Below, in pieces: positions 8,755 through 17,088 of a stretch of DNA of 64,000 nt; positions within the stretch are counted from its first letter, which is position 1, and every line of letters starts with the position of its first letter. Made by a program: the position numbers and the translations under genes. Location: contig NZ_CP012640.2 of assembly GCF_001412595.2 (NCBI RefSeq), positions 5,642,001-5,706,000 of the forward strand, read 5' to 3'. Under the pieces are notes generated by a model. That model had not been told where the DNA came from. It made no database searches and saw only the letters and a list, made by a program, of their open reading frames with translations. This DNA comes from Massilia sp. WG5 (lineage in GTDB: Bacteria > Pseudomonadota > Gammaproteobacteria > Burkholderiales > Burkholderiaceae_D).

Positions 8755-8782
8755 TTATGACCGGGGGAAATTTCCTAAGTTC
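8755..8782 (-). promoter_or_regulatory. Candidate sigmaE/ECF-type promoter
   Basis: Minus strand GAACTT (8782-8777), a 16-base spacer with AATTTCCCC in the same place as the copy at 7233-7260, then TCATAA (8760-8755). Predicted transcript start about 50 bases before the gene's ATG. The repeat of both boxes, the spacing and the spacer core argues for common control of two beta-helix genes. Confidence 0.5.
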
Positions 8783-9005
8783 ACTTTCTAAGTGAAAAAA
8801 TTTTCGGATGGCAAAACTGTTATTGCCTGCTTGCCTGAAGAAGTCTGTTTGTCAATTGCGCGAAATATTTACAGCTTTTCAAGCTTATTCAGTGACGAGC
8901 CTGATTCGAGGGGACGGGAAATAAAGCGCAGCTATGCCAACGCCATGCAGGCAGGGGCGCTCAGGGTAGGTAGGTGAGCGATCGGATAAGCGATCGGAAA
9001 GCAGC

Positions 9006-9074
9006 GGCCATGCGAGGCAAGCTTGCCGTGGCCTGAATGTGGCGGGACCGCACCGGCGCGGATCGGCCGGTGCG
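9006..9074 (-). terminator. Paired hairpins downstream of wbpI-like gene
   Basis: Two dyads lie just beyond the end of the wbp operon: GGCAAGCTTGCC (9016-9027), inside an outer GGCCA/TGGCC pair (9006-9033), and CGCACCGGC/GCCGGTGCG (9049-9074). Neither has a U tract. Probable operon-end structure. Confidence 0.4.
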
Positions 9075-9094
9075 CTTGATGAGAAGGGTGGAAC

Positions 9095-10204
9095 TCAGCT
9101 CAGCTCAGCGGCGAGCTGCCTGACGATCTTCGCCGCGGCGTCACCGGACCCGTAGGGGGCGATGTCTTCGCCAGTACTGCCGAGGCCTGCGCGCAGCGAT
9201 TCCAGCACGGATGCCGCGTCGAGCGGAGGGGCGAGGCGGTTCCAGCCGGCCTTGACCAGCTCCACCCATTCCGTTTCGTCGCGCAAGGTCACGCAGGGCA
9301 CCCGGTGAAAGAAGGCCTCTTTCTGGACCCCGCCCGAGTCGGTGGCGATGATCGCGGCATACTTCTCAAGCTGCACCATCGCCAGATAACCCAAGGGCTC
9401 GACAAGTACGACAGCTGCTTCCAGTGCCGCCAGCTTGCCCTGCCTGGCCAGCATGCCGCGGGTCCGGGGATGCAGAGGCAGGATGACTGGAGTGTCTTTG
9501 GAGAAGCGTGAGAGCGCGTCGACGATCCTTGCCAGCCGGGCGGGATCGTCGGTGTTCTCCGCACGGTGGATCGTCGCCAGGCAGTAGCCGCCGGCCCGCA
9601 GGCCGGCCTGTTCCCGCAGCCTGCCCAGTACGCCGCCGTTGTCGTCGACCCGTGCGCCATGGCGCAGCGCCACGTCGAACATCACGTCGCCCACCTGGTG
9701 GATCCGGTCCGGCGCAGCGCCTTCGCGCAGGAGATGCGCGCCGGCGTCCGCGCTGGGCGTGAACAGCCAGCGCGACACGCGGTCGGTCAGGATGCGGTTG
9801 ACCTCTTCGGGCGAGCGCATATTAAAGGAGCGCAGTCCCGCTTCGACGTGCGCGACCGGAATATGCAGCTTGATGGCCGCGACGGACCCGGCGAGCGTGG
9901 AATTGGTGTCGCCATAGACCATCACGGCATCGGGCCGCTCGGCCAACAGGATCTTCTCGATCTCCATCAGCATGCGCCCGGTCATCTCGCCGTGATTGCC
10001 GCCATGGATGGCGCAGTGGTAGGCGGGCCGTTCCATGCCCAGCTCGGCAAAGAAAACGTCGGACATATTGGCGTCGAAGTGCTGGCCCGTATGCACGACG
10101 ATTTCACGCAGGTGCGCTGATTCGGCCAGCGCGGCCGATACCACGCTGGCCTTGATGAACTGTGGACGGGCGCCGATGACGGTGACGATTTTCTTTGGAT
10201 TCAT
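9095..10204 (-). CDS. wbpI: UDP-N-acetylglucosamine-type 2-epimerase (WecB/WbpI family)
   Basis: Non-hydrolysing C2-epimerase, 369 aa, cytosolic. Family motifs in order: VIGARPQFIKAS, VYGDTNSTLAGS, HVEAGLRSF, PEEVNRILTD, ATIHRAENTDD and ATDSGGVQKEAFF. WecB makes UDP-ManNAc, while WbpI converts UDP-GlcNAc(3NAc)A to UDP-ManNAc(3NAc)A; sequence alone does not separate them well. The same operon also encodes WbpA-, WbpB-, WbpE- and WbpD-like enzymes, so I favour the WbpI role as the last step of that pathway. Last gene of the minus-strand operon, 14 bases after the deacetylase-like gene. Confidence 0.8.
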   Translation of the reverse strand: MNPKKIVTVIGARPQFIKASVVSAALAESAHLREIVVHTGQHFDANMSDVFFAELGMERPAYHCAIHGGNHGEMTGRMLMEIEKILLAERPDAVMVYGDTNSTLAGSVAAIKLHIPVAHVEAGLRSFNMRSPEEVNRILTDRVSRWLFTPSADAGAHLLREGAAPDRIHQVGDVMFDVALRHGARVDDNGGVLGRLREQAGLRAGGYCLATIHRAENTDDPARLARIVDALSRFSKDTPVILPLHPRTRGMLARQGKLAALEAAVVLVEPLGYLAMVQLEKYAAIIATDSGGVQKEAFFHRVPCVTLRDETEWVELVKAGWNRLAPPLDAASVLESLRAGLGSTGEDIAPYGSGDAAAKIVRQLAAELS

Positions 10205-10218
10205 GAAGTAGTTCCTTG

Positions 10219-10998
10219 TTACCAGGTCACGGATTCATAAACGCGGAAAAGATTGTCCTTGGTATTTTCTTTCCAATTCGTCTCCACCTGCCGTGGATGG
10301 GTGACCAGGCAGATTCGGCTGTGTACGCCCATCACGTTCAGCGGCGAGGTCGGCCAGTAATATTGTGGAGGCGGGCGGTCCGCGATATACATGTCGATAT
10401 GGTCCAGCAGATCGCGGTCGTAGGCTTCGCATTCGATGCCGCAGTCCTCGCGCAATTGGCGATCCGCGAGGATTTCCGTGTTGTTCAACTTGAGCCGGCG
10501 ATTCGCAAAATCCCCATGGCCGGCCACGGTCCTGAGCTTTTTTCCGAGGTGCTGTTCGAGCCAATGGAAATTCTTGCGGAAGGCCTCGCGGATTTCGGGC
10601 AGGCGATTGCGCACCAGCGCGGGATCCTTTATCTTGTTTCTCTTGGCAAAAGAAGCCAGTTCTTCGTAGTGATAGATGGCCTCGCTGCCATATTCCTCGA
10701 TTTCCCGCATCAGGCCGAAATCGAGCGTCGACAGCCTGAAATAATAGCTGGCCCTGATCCCATACTTCTTTTCGATCTCGAACAGTTTTCTCGTCGTGCG
10801 CAGGTCGGTGTCGATGTCGTGCCTGTGCACGATCACCTTCGAGGTCGCGGCCTCGCCGCGCCGCACGGTGTCGAAATAGTCCCGTACCGAAGTCTGGGTG
10901 AAGCCGGCATCGACCGCGGCACGAATTAACTTCTCGTGCATGCACAAGCGGGAGGGCATGCCGTAATCGCTGTATATACGCCTGAGTAAGCCGATCAT
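10219..10998 (-). CDS. Divergent CE4-like polysaccharide deacetylase
   Basis: Protein of 259 aa with no signal peptide, so cytosolic. It resembles the NodB/CE4 deacetylase fold: VHRHDIDTD near residue 58 fits motif 1 (metal-binding aspartates), EYGSEAIYHYEE fits the G-x-E-I-x-x-H region, AGHGDFANRR resembles motif 3, and CLVTHPRQ provides a late histidine. These matches are by eye and the family is distant from classical deacetylases. Its start overlaps by four bases the stop of the GNAT/FemAB-like gene, so the two are translationally coupled. It may de-N-acetylate a nucleotide sugar or lipid-linked sugar; the substrate is unknown. Confidence 0.6.
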   Translation of the reverse strand: MIGLLRRIYSDYGMPSRLCMHEKLIRAAVDAGFTQTSVRDYFDTVRRGEAATSKVIVHRHDIDTDLRTTRKLFEIEKKYGIRASYYFRLSTLDFGLMREIEEYGSEAIYHYEELASFAKRNKIKDPALVRNRLPEIREAFRKNFHWLEQHLGKKLRTVAGHGDFANRRLKLNNTEILADRQLREDCGIECEAYDRDLLDHIDMYIADRPPPQYYWPTSPLNVMGVHSRICLVTHPRQVETNWKENTKDNLFRVYESVTW

Positions 10999-11690
10999 TG
11001 GAGTGAGTACTTCGCGCGATAGGGTTCAAAACCAAGCATCTTCTTGAATGCTTGCAGTCCGGGGCTGGCACCAAAGAAGGTGTCATACATGAGATAAGCG
11101 TAGGTCCGGCTCTCGATCAGCTGGCCGACGATGTCGGTGACCATCAGGTGCATCACGCCATCGTTATTCCGCAAACCGAGCAGGCGGTCGAATGCGACGA
11201 AATTGCCGAAAAAACCGACGTCGCTGTACGCCATCAATTTTCCGGCAGGGTTCAACACACCGAAATGCTTGTAATTCTTTGCCCGCGCATAGTGGGTGAT
11301 TTTTTCGCGGTAGCTGTCGTCCATGGGCCGGCCCTGGCGCGAATCGAGCGAGGTGTTGATCTCGTGGAGTTCGTCGATAAACGCGTTCTTGTCGATCTCG
11401 ACCACGACATAACCGCGCGACCGGGCTTTTCGCGCATGGTGCTCGCCCGAGTTACGGCCCTTGATACTCTCCAGGTACTGGTCGCGGCTGGCGAAGCGGG
11501 TCAGGTCGACCAGTGCGGCGCCCAGGGACTTGTTCTGGACCATCTTGAGTTTTGGGTGGCGCTTGGTGAAATGGGCGTGCATGCGGCGCACCTCGTCCGG
11601 GTTCACGTCGAGGCGAAACTCGAGGTGGGCGACAGGAAGCTTGCCGATGTCGAGGGCCAGCTTAAGCAGCTGCGGCAGTTTGCTTGACAT
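10995..11690 (-). CDS. GNAT/FemAB-like putative acyltransferase
   Basis: Cytosolic protein of 231 aa, with no signal or membrane segment. The central part (HHARKARSRGYVVVEI, then NTSLDSRQGRPMDDSYREKI) and the C-terminal part (FGVLNPAGKLMAYSDVGFFG, then LQAFKKMLGFEPYR) resemble GNAT-fold proteins of the FemAB type, in which a final helix-strand pair near a conserved LGF closes the acyl-CoA site. The assignment is fold-level pattern recognition and could be wrong. The gene overlaps the upstream glycosyltransferase by 29 bases and the downstream deacetylase-like gene by four. An acyl or aminoacyl transfer to an amino sugar would fit the operon. Confidence 0.5.
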   Translation of the reverse strand: MSSKLPQLLKLALDIGKLPVAHLEFRLDVNPDEVRRMHAHFTKRHPKLKMVQNKSLGAALVDLTRFASRDQYLESIKGRNSGEHHARKARSRGYVVVEIDKNAFIDELHEINTSLDSRQGRPMDDSYREKITHYARAKNYKHFGVLNPAGKLMAYSDVGFFGNFVAFDRLLGLRNNDGVMHLMVTDIVGQLIESRTYAYLMYDTFFGASPGLQAFKKMLGFEPYRAKYSLQ

Positions 11691-12792
11691 GCGAAATCGC
11701 TCCGTAGAAATCCGTCAGTCTTTTTGCCTGGACAGTCCAGTTGTATTTCTCCAGCACGGCTTTGCGGCCGTTTTCTCCCATCGATTTCGCGATATCCGGA
11801 TGGGCAACGAGATAATCTATCGCGGCAGCGAGCGCCCTGGGATCGAGCGGATCAACGCACATGCCGCATCGGTTGCCTTCGATGATCTCGCGCCATAGGG
11901 GGAAGTCGGAGGCAATCACGGGTATGCCGGAGGACATGTACTCGAACATCTTGGTCGGCAGCGAGTCCAGGTGGTTCGGCAGCGGGAGAAAAGTCACGAC
12001 ACCGGCCAGCGAACGCTGCAGTACGTCGCGCACGCCCTGGCGGTCGAGGAAACCACAGGCATTCACGCGCGCCCAGCCGGGACCCGCCTTCACTTCCGCC
12101 TCGACGGCCGCTTCGGAGAAGGTCCCGACCAGGTTCAGCCGCGCGTCCGATTGCAGGAATTCGCCCGCCCGGACAACCTCGCGGATCCCCCGGACGGCGC
12201 CGATGCCGCCCACGTAACAGACTTCGTGCCGCTTGTTTTCCCACGGGGCGGCGCTGTCGAGCTCACCGGCCATCGGGAAGTTGTTGACGTCGACCGTATT
12301 CCGGTTGATCTTCAGGAACTTATTCCGGATAAATGGCGTCGCTGCGATGATGCCGTCGAACCTGGCGCAGGCATATCGTTCGAACATGGCGAAGGCATTC
12401 GACAGGACCCTGCCGGACACCGGGCCGAGGTAGGGCTTGCTCAGCAGCTGGCGCGGGACGTCCTCATGCGAATCGAAGATGACTTTCTTGCCCATGCGCT
12501 TGAGGCGCAGGCCGGCGGGGATCAGCTCGGGGTCGTGCAGGTGGTAGAGGTCGGCGTCCAGCGCGGCCGCCTTGTCGGCGACGCGGCGCGTGGTCGTGAA
12601 GATGCGCCTGAAACGGCCGGGCAGGCGGCCGACGTCGGCGATCGTCACGCCCTCCCGGACTTCATCCCCCTTGTCGTCGGCCACGACCAGCGTGACATCG
12701 TAGCCATGCGCCGCCAGGGACCGGCACTGCTTGATGAAAATGCGTGTGTCGTTGCGGGGATGGGCCGAGGTGAGATGGACGATTCTGCTCAT
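11662..12792 (-). CDS. GT4 glycosyltransferase of the wbp operon
   Basis: Glycosyltransferase family 4, 376 aa from ATG at 12792; the longer open frame upstream is out-of-gene extension. The N-terminal domain begins MSRIVHLTSAHPRNDTRIF, typical of this group, with YHLHDPELIPAGL and FDSHEDVPRQLL further on. The C-terminal domain shows CYVGGIGAVRGI, LNLVGTF and LDSLPTKMFEYMSSGIPVIA, the donor-binding E-x7-E-like region. It overlaps the next gene by 29 bases. A likely role is transfer of the diacetamido-uronic acid made by the neighbouring enzymes, as inference from position. Confidence 0.87.
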   Translation of the reverse strand: MSRIVHLTSAHPRNDTRIFIKQCRSLAAHGYDVTLVVADDKGDEVREGVTIADVGRLPGRFRRIFTTTRRVADKAAALDADLYHLHDPELIPAGLRLKRMGKKVIFDSHEDVPRQLLSKPYLGPVSGRVLSNAFAMFERYACARFDGIIAATPFIRNKFLKINRNTVDVNNFPMAGELDSAAPWENKRHEVCYVGGIGAVRGIREVVRAGEFLQSDARLNLVGTFSEAAVEAEVKAGPGWARVNACGFLDRQGVRDVLQRSLAGVVTFLPLPNHLDSLPTKMFEYMSSGIPVIASDFPLWREIIEGNRCGMCVDPLDPRALAAAIDYLVAHPDIAKSMGENGRKAVLEKYNWTVQAKRLTDFYGAISHVKQTAAAA

Positions 12793-12884
12793 TGCTGGAA
12801 ACCCCTCAAAGGAAGACGCGTTCGCTCCGGGCGGAGCCCATGAGCCCGGCGACGCGGCCGCCGGGCCCGGCTTGACCGCCGCCC

Positions 12885-14015
12885 TCAGCCCGGCAGATCC
12901 GCGGTCTGCGCGACCCTGCTGCGCACGGCGTCGACCGTCCGCAGCAGGGTCGCCGCCACCTGTTGCGCATCGGCGGCCGACAGGTAGGGCCCCATCGGCA
13001 GGCTCAGCACCTTGCCGGCCATCTCGACCGCGACCGGGCAGGCATCCGGCGAGCTCAGGCACGCATAGGCGGGCTGGCGATGGATCGGCACCGGGTAGTG
13101 CACCGCCGTCGGGATGCCGGCCTCGTTCAGGGCCGAACGGATGCGCTCGCGGTCGTTGACCACGACCGTGTATTGCGCATACACGCTGCTGTGCCCCGGC
13201 AGCAGGCCGATCAGGCCGACCTGGCCGGACAGGAGGTTGTCGTAGCGGGCCCCGGCTTCGGCGCGCAGCGCGACTTCCCGTTCGAACTGGTCGAGCTTGG
13301 CCAGCACGACCGCGCACTGGAGCGTGTCCATGCGGCCGCCGACGCCGATTCGGGTGTGCACGTAGCGCTGCGACTGGCCGTGCACGCGGATTTCGCGCGC
13401 CGCCGCCGCCAGCGCATCGTCGCTGGTGAACAGCGCACCGCCGTCGCCGTAGCAGCCGAGCGGCTTGCTCGGGAAGAAGCTGGTGCAGCCGATCGTCGAC
13501 AGGTTGCAGCTCTTCCTGCCATGCGCGGTGGCGCCGAAGCTCTGGGCCGCGTCCTCGATGACCGGCAGGCCGTGGCGCTGGGCGATCCGGTTAATGCGCT
13601 CCATGTCGGCCGGCTGGCCGTACAGCGAGACCGGCATGATCGCGCGGGTGCGGGGCGTGATCCGGGCCTCGATCAGGGCCGGGTCGATGTTGCAGGTGGC
13701 TGGATCGATGTCGACGAAGACGGGTTTGGCGCCGACCAGGACGATGGCCTCGGCGGTGGCAATGAAGGAGAAGGGCGTGGTGATGACTTCATCGCCCGGG
13801 CCGATGCCGAGCGCCATCAGGGCGATGATCAGCGCCTCCGTTCCGGACGACACCGTGACGCAGTGGCGCGCGCCGGTGTAGGCGGCCAGCTGCGCTTCGA
13901 GCTCCGCCACCTCCGGGCCCATGATGTACTGGCCGTGGTCGAGCACGGTCTGGATGCGGCCGTTGATCAGGTCGCGGGATTGCTGGTATTGCGTCTTGAG
14001 GTCGATGAATTCCAT
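12885..14015 (-). CDS. wbpE: WbpE-like UDP-3-keto-GlcNAcA aminotransferase
   Basis: DegT-family PLP aminotransferase, 376 aa from ATG at 14015 (MEFIDLKTQYQQ). The PLP lysine is K184 in SFFPSKPLGCYGDGGA, a context seen in WbpE/WlbC. SSGTEALIIALMALGIGPGD and VIEDAAQSFGA are also visible. WbpE aminates UDP-3-keto-GlcNAcA to UDP-GlcNAc(3NH2)A with glutamate. The call rests on the motif and on neighbours encoding the oxidase (WbpB-like) and the N-acetyltransferase (WbpD-like). The gene is 92 bases upstream of the GT4 and seven bases downstream of wbpD. Confidence 0.85.
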   Translation of the reverse strand: MEFIDLKTQYQQSRDLINGRIQTVLDHGQYIMGPEVAELEAQLAAYTGARHCVTVSSGTEALIIALMALGIGPGDEVITTPFSFIATAEAIVLVGAKPVFVDIDPATCNIDPALIEARITPRTRAIMPVSLYGQPADMERINRIAQRHGLPVIEDAAQSFGATAHGRKSCNLSTIGCTSFFPSKPLGCYGDGGALFTSDDALAAAAREIRVHGQSQRYVHTRIGVGGRMDTLQCAVVLAKLDQFEREVALRAEAGARYDNLLSGQVGLIGLLPGHSSVYAQYTVVVNDRERIRSALNEAGIPTAVHYPVPIHRQPAYACLSSPDACPVAVEMAGKVLSLPMGPYLSAADAQQVAATLLRTVDAVRSRVAQTADLPG

Positions 14016-14022
14016 GTTCGCT

Positions 14023-14625
<603 letters not shown>

Positions 14626-14626
14626 G

Positions 14627-15688
14627 TCAGTATTCCAGCGGCAGGGCGACGCGCTGGCCGTCGCGCGCGGACTTGTAGGCGGCGATCAGGACTTCGAGCG
14701 ATTTCAGTCCCTCGCGGCCGTCGGTTTCCGGCTCGGCTTCGCCGCGCAGGACCTTGATCACGTTGTCGTAGTACAGCGGATGGCCGAAGCCGTAGACCGA
14801 GGTGGTCTCGTAGCTGGCGTCGCGCACCTTGTCGTCGTCCGGGTCGGGCGTGGCGAACTCCCATTGCTGGATCTCGTTCACGGCCACGCCGCCGATGCGC
14901 ACCGTGCCGTGCTCGCCCAGCACCGTGATCGAACCTTCCATGTTGCGCGGGTAGGTGAGCATGGTGACGTTCATCGAGCCCAGCGCCCCATTGCGCCAGC
15001 GCAGGCTGAGCACGCCGGTGTCCTCGACCTCGATGTCGCGCGCCAGCGTGGCGGTATAGGCCTGCAGGCTCTCGACCGGGCCGACGATCCAGTCGATCAG
15101 GTCGACGTAGTGGCTGGCCTGGTTCATGAAGGCGCCGCCGTCGAATTCCCAGGTGCCGCGCCACTTGGCGCTGTCGTAGTACTCGGGCGGGCGGGTCCAG
15201 AACACGTTCAGGTTGACCATGTAGATGCGGCCGAAGCGCTTCTTGTCGACGGCGCGCTTGAGCAGCTGGAGGGTGGCGTTGCGGCGGTTCTGCTTGACCA
15301 CGAACAGGCGCACGCCGGCCGCGTCGGCCGCGGCCACCATGCGCTTGCCGTCTTCCCAGCGGGTGGCCATCGGCTTCTCGGTCATGACGTGGCGGCCGCT
15401 GCGGGCGATCTGGATCGCCTGCTCGGGGTGCAGGCCGGACGGGGTGGTGACGACGACGATGTCGGCATCGACCTGGCGCAGCATCTCGTCCAGGCTGGCA
15501 TAGCCCTCGGCGCTGGTCAGGCCGACCGCGCGGTCGAGGGCGCGCGGGTCGACGTCGCAGACACCGACGAGCTGGGCGCGCTCCTGGTGCTGGCGCAGGG
15601 CGTCGAAGTGGTTGTTGGCGATGCGGCCGCAGCCGACCAGCGCGAAGCGGATCTTGCGGTCCTGGATGGGGGCGGGATAGTGGCGCAT
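14627..15688 (-). CDS. wbpB: WbpB-like UDP-GlcNAcA 3-dehydrogenase (Gfo/Idh/MocA)
   Basis: NAD-dependent oxidoreductase of the Gfo/Idh/MocA family, 353 aa from ATG at 15688 ([20 protein letters not shown]). The Rossmann motif is [14 protein letters not shown], the conserved EKP motif is [10 protein letters not shown], and the C-terminal alpha/beta domain contains [20 protein letters not shown]. WbpB oxidises C3 of UDP-GlcNAcA and feeds WbpE, with 2-oxoglutarate recycling the NADH in known systems. The gene lies 11 bases after wbpA and directly before wbpD. Confidence 0.87.
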   Translation of the reverse strand: MRHYPAPIQDRKIRFALVGCGRIANNHFDALRQHQERAQLVGVCDVDPRALDRAVGLTSAEGYASLDEMLRQVDADIVVVTTPSGLHPEQAIQIARSGRHVMTEKPMATRWEDGKRMVAAADAAGVRLFVVKQNRRNATLQLLKRAVDKKRFGRIYMVNLNVFWTRPPEYYDSAKWRGTWEFDGGAFMNQASHYVDLIDWIVGPVESLQAYTATLARDIEVEDTGVLSLRWRNGALGSMNVTMLTYPRNMEGSITVLGEHGTVRIGGVAVNEIQQWEFATPDPDDDKVRDASYETTSVYGFGHPLYYDNVIKVLRGEAEPETDGREGLKSLEVLIAAYKSARDGQRVALPLEY

Positions 15689-15699
15689 GATGGCGGTCC

Positions 15700-17028
15700 T
15701 CAGGCTTTCACGACGTTCGGCAGCGGGGCCAGGTAGACCCCACGGGTATCGACCACCAGCGCGGCGTACTGGCGGATCAGCTCGTAGTCGAAGGCGCTGT
15801 GGGCGGTGGCCAGCAGCACCACGTCGTAGGAGGCGATGGTCTGCGGGTTCAGTTCCACGCTGCGCAGGTCGAAGTAGTGCTCGCGCATGCGCGGGAACGC
15901 CGGCACGTGCGGGTCTGAATAATCCACCACGGCGCCCTTGTCGCGCAGGATCTCCATCAGCTCGACCGAGGGCGACTCGCGCATGTCCTCGACGTCCTTC
16001 TTGTAGGCGATGCCCAGCACTAGCACGCGGCTGCCCATCACCGACTTGCCGCGCAGGTTCAGGGCGTCGGTCACCTTGCCCACCACCCAGTGCGGCATGT
16101 CGCTGTTGATCTCGCCGGCCAGTTCGATGAAGCGGGTGTGCAGGCCGTATTCGCGCGCCTTCCAGGTCAGGTAGAAGGGGTCGATCGGGATGCAGTGCCC
16201 GCCGAGGCCGGGGCCCGGGTAGTAGGGCGTGAAGCCGAAGGGCTTGGTGGCGGCCGCGCGGATCACCTCGTGGATGTCGATGTTCATGCGGTCGGCGATG
16301 ATCTTCATCTCGTTGACCAGGCCGATGTTGACGGCGCGGTGGATGTTTTCCAGCAGCTTGGTCAGCTCGGCGGCGCGGGTCGAACTGACCGGCACCACCT
16401 TGTCGATCGCCGGCGTGTAGAGCGCCAGCCCGGCTTCCAGGCAAGCCGGGGTGACGCCGCCGCAGACCTTCGGGATGGTGCGGGTGTGGAAGTTCGGGTT
16501 GCCCGGGTCTTCGCGCTCGGGCGAGAACACCAGGAACACGTCCTTCCCGAGCGTGAAGCCGCGCGACTCCAGGCGCGGCTTGAGCTCTTCGTCGGTGGTG
16601 CCGGGGTAGGTGGTGCTTTCCAGCGACAGCACCTGGCCGGGACGCATGAAGGGCAGCAGGGCGTCGGCGGTGTCGAGCACGAAGGACAGGTCCGGCTCGC
16701 GGTAGGCGTTCAGCGGGGTCGGCACGCAGATGATCAAGGCGTCCGGCTCGCCGGCGCGGGTGAAGTCGCTGCTCGCCTCGAAGCCGCGCTCGCGGGCGCG
16801 GGCGATGTCGGCCGACTTGATGTGGTTGATATAGCTTTCCCCGCGGTTCAGGCGCTCGATCTTGGCGCCGTCGATGTCGATGCCGAGGACGCGGAAGCCC
16901 GCCTCGGAATAACGCAGGGTCAGCGGCAGGCCGACATAGCCCAGGCCGATAATGCCGATCACGGCGCTGCGCTTGTCCAGCCGCTCGGTCAGCTGTTCGA
17001 GATATGCCGGTTTGCTTTCGTCACGCAT
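15700..17028 (-). CDS. wbpA: WbpA-like UDP-GlcNAc 6-dehydrogenase
   Basis: UDP-sugar 6-dehydrogenase, 442 aa from ATG at 17028, chosen because GAGGA lies just upstream; a TTG at 17043 has none. N-terminal NAD domain [14 protein letters not shown], family segments STTYPGTT and [10 protein letters not shown], and the catalytic cysteine in [17 protein letters not shown]-GlcNAc dehydrogenases (WbpA, WecC-related) carry this form. It oxidises UDP-GlcNAc twice at C6 to UDP-GlcNAcA, the first committed step of the UDP-ManNAc(3NAc)A route that the next genes continue. Confidence 0.88.
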   Translation of the reverse strand: MRDESKPAYLEQLTERLDKRSAVIGIIGLGYVGLPLTLRYSEAGFRVLGIDIDGAKIERLNRGESYINHIKSADIARARERGFEASSDFTRAGEPDALIICVPTPLNAYREPDLSFVLDTADALLPFMRPGQVLSLESTTYPGTTDEELKPRLESRGFTLGKDVFLVFSPEREDPGNPNFHTRTIPKVCGGVTPACLEAGLALYTPAIDKVVPVSSTRAAELTKLLENIHRAVNIGLVNEMKIIADRMNIDIHEVIRAAATKPFGFTPYYPGPGLGGHCIPIDPFYLTWKAREYGLHTRFIELAGEINSDMPHWVVGKVTDALNLRGKSVMGSRVLVLGIAYKKDVEDMRESPSVELMEILRDKGAVVDYSDPHVPAFPRMREHYFDLRSVELNPQTIASYDVVLLATAHSAFDYELIRQYAALVVDTRGVYLAPLPNVVKA

Positions 17029-17088
17029 GAGTGTCCTCGCCAAACGGGATGGTGGAGTGGGTGAATGGGCGTGCCGCTACGCCTGGAG

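Larger units (their letters stand above)
8698..9094. other. Intergenic gap between beta-helix gene and wbp operon
   Basis: A 397-base gap. It holds the promoter-like element at 8755-8782, an A/T-rich stretch to about 8900 and hairpins behind the wbp operon (9006-9074). A 61-codon frame at 8792-8977 has no ribosome site or recognisable features and is not annotated. Confidence 0.6.

Noticed and set aside
8792..8977. 61-codon frame in the gap upstream of a beta-helix gene
   Set aside because: No ribosome site, no signal or domain, mixed composition across an A/T-rich control region.
12793..13317. N-terminal extension of the GT4 open frame into the wbpE-like gene
   Set aside because: Overlaps the aminotransferase coding region; family homology starts at MSRIVHL (12792).
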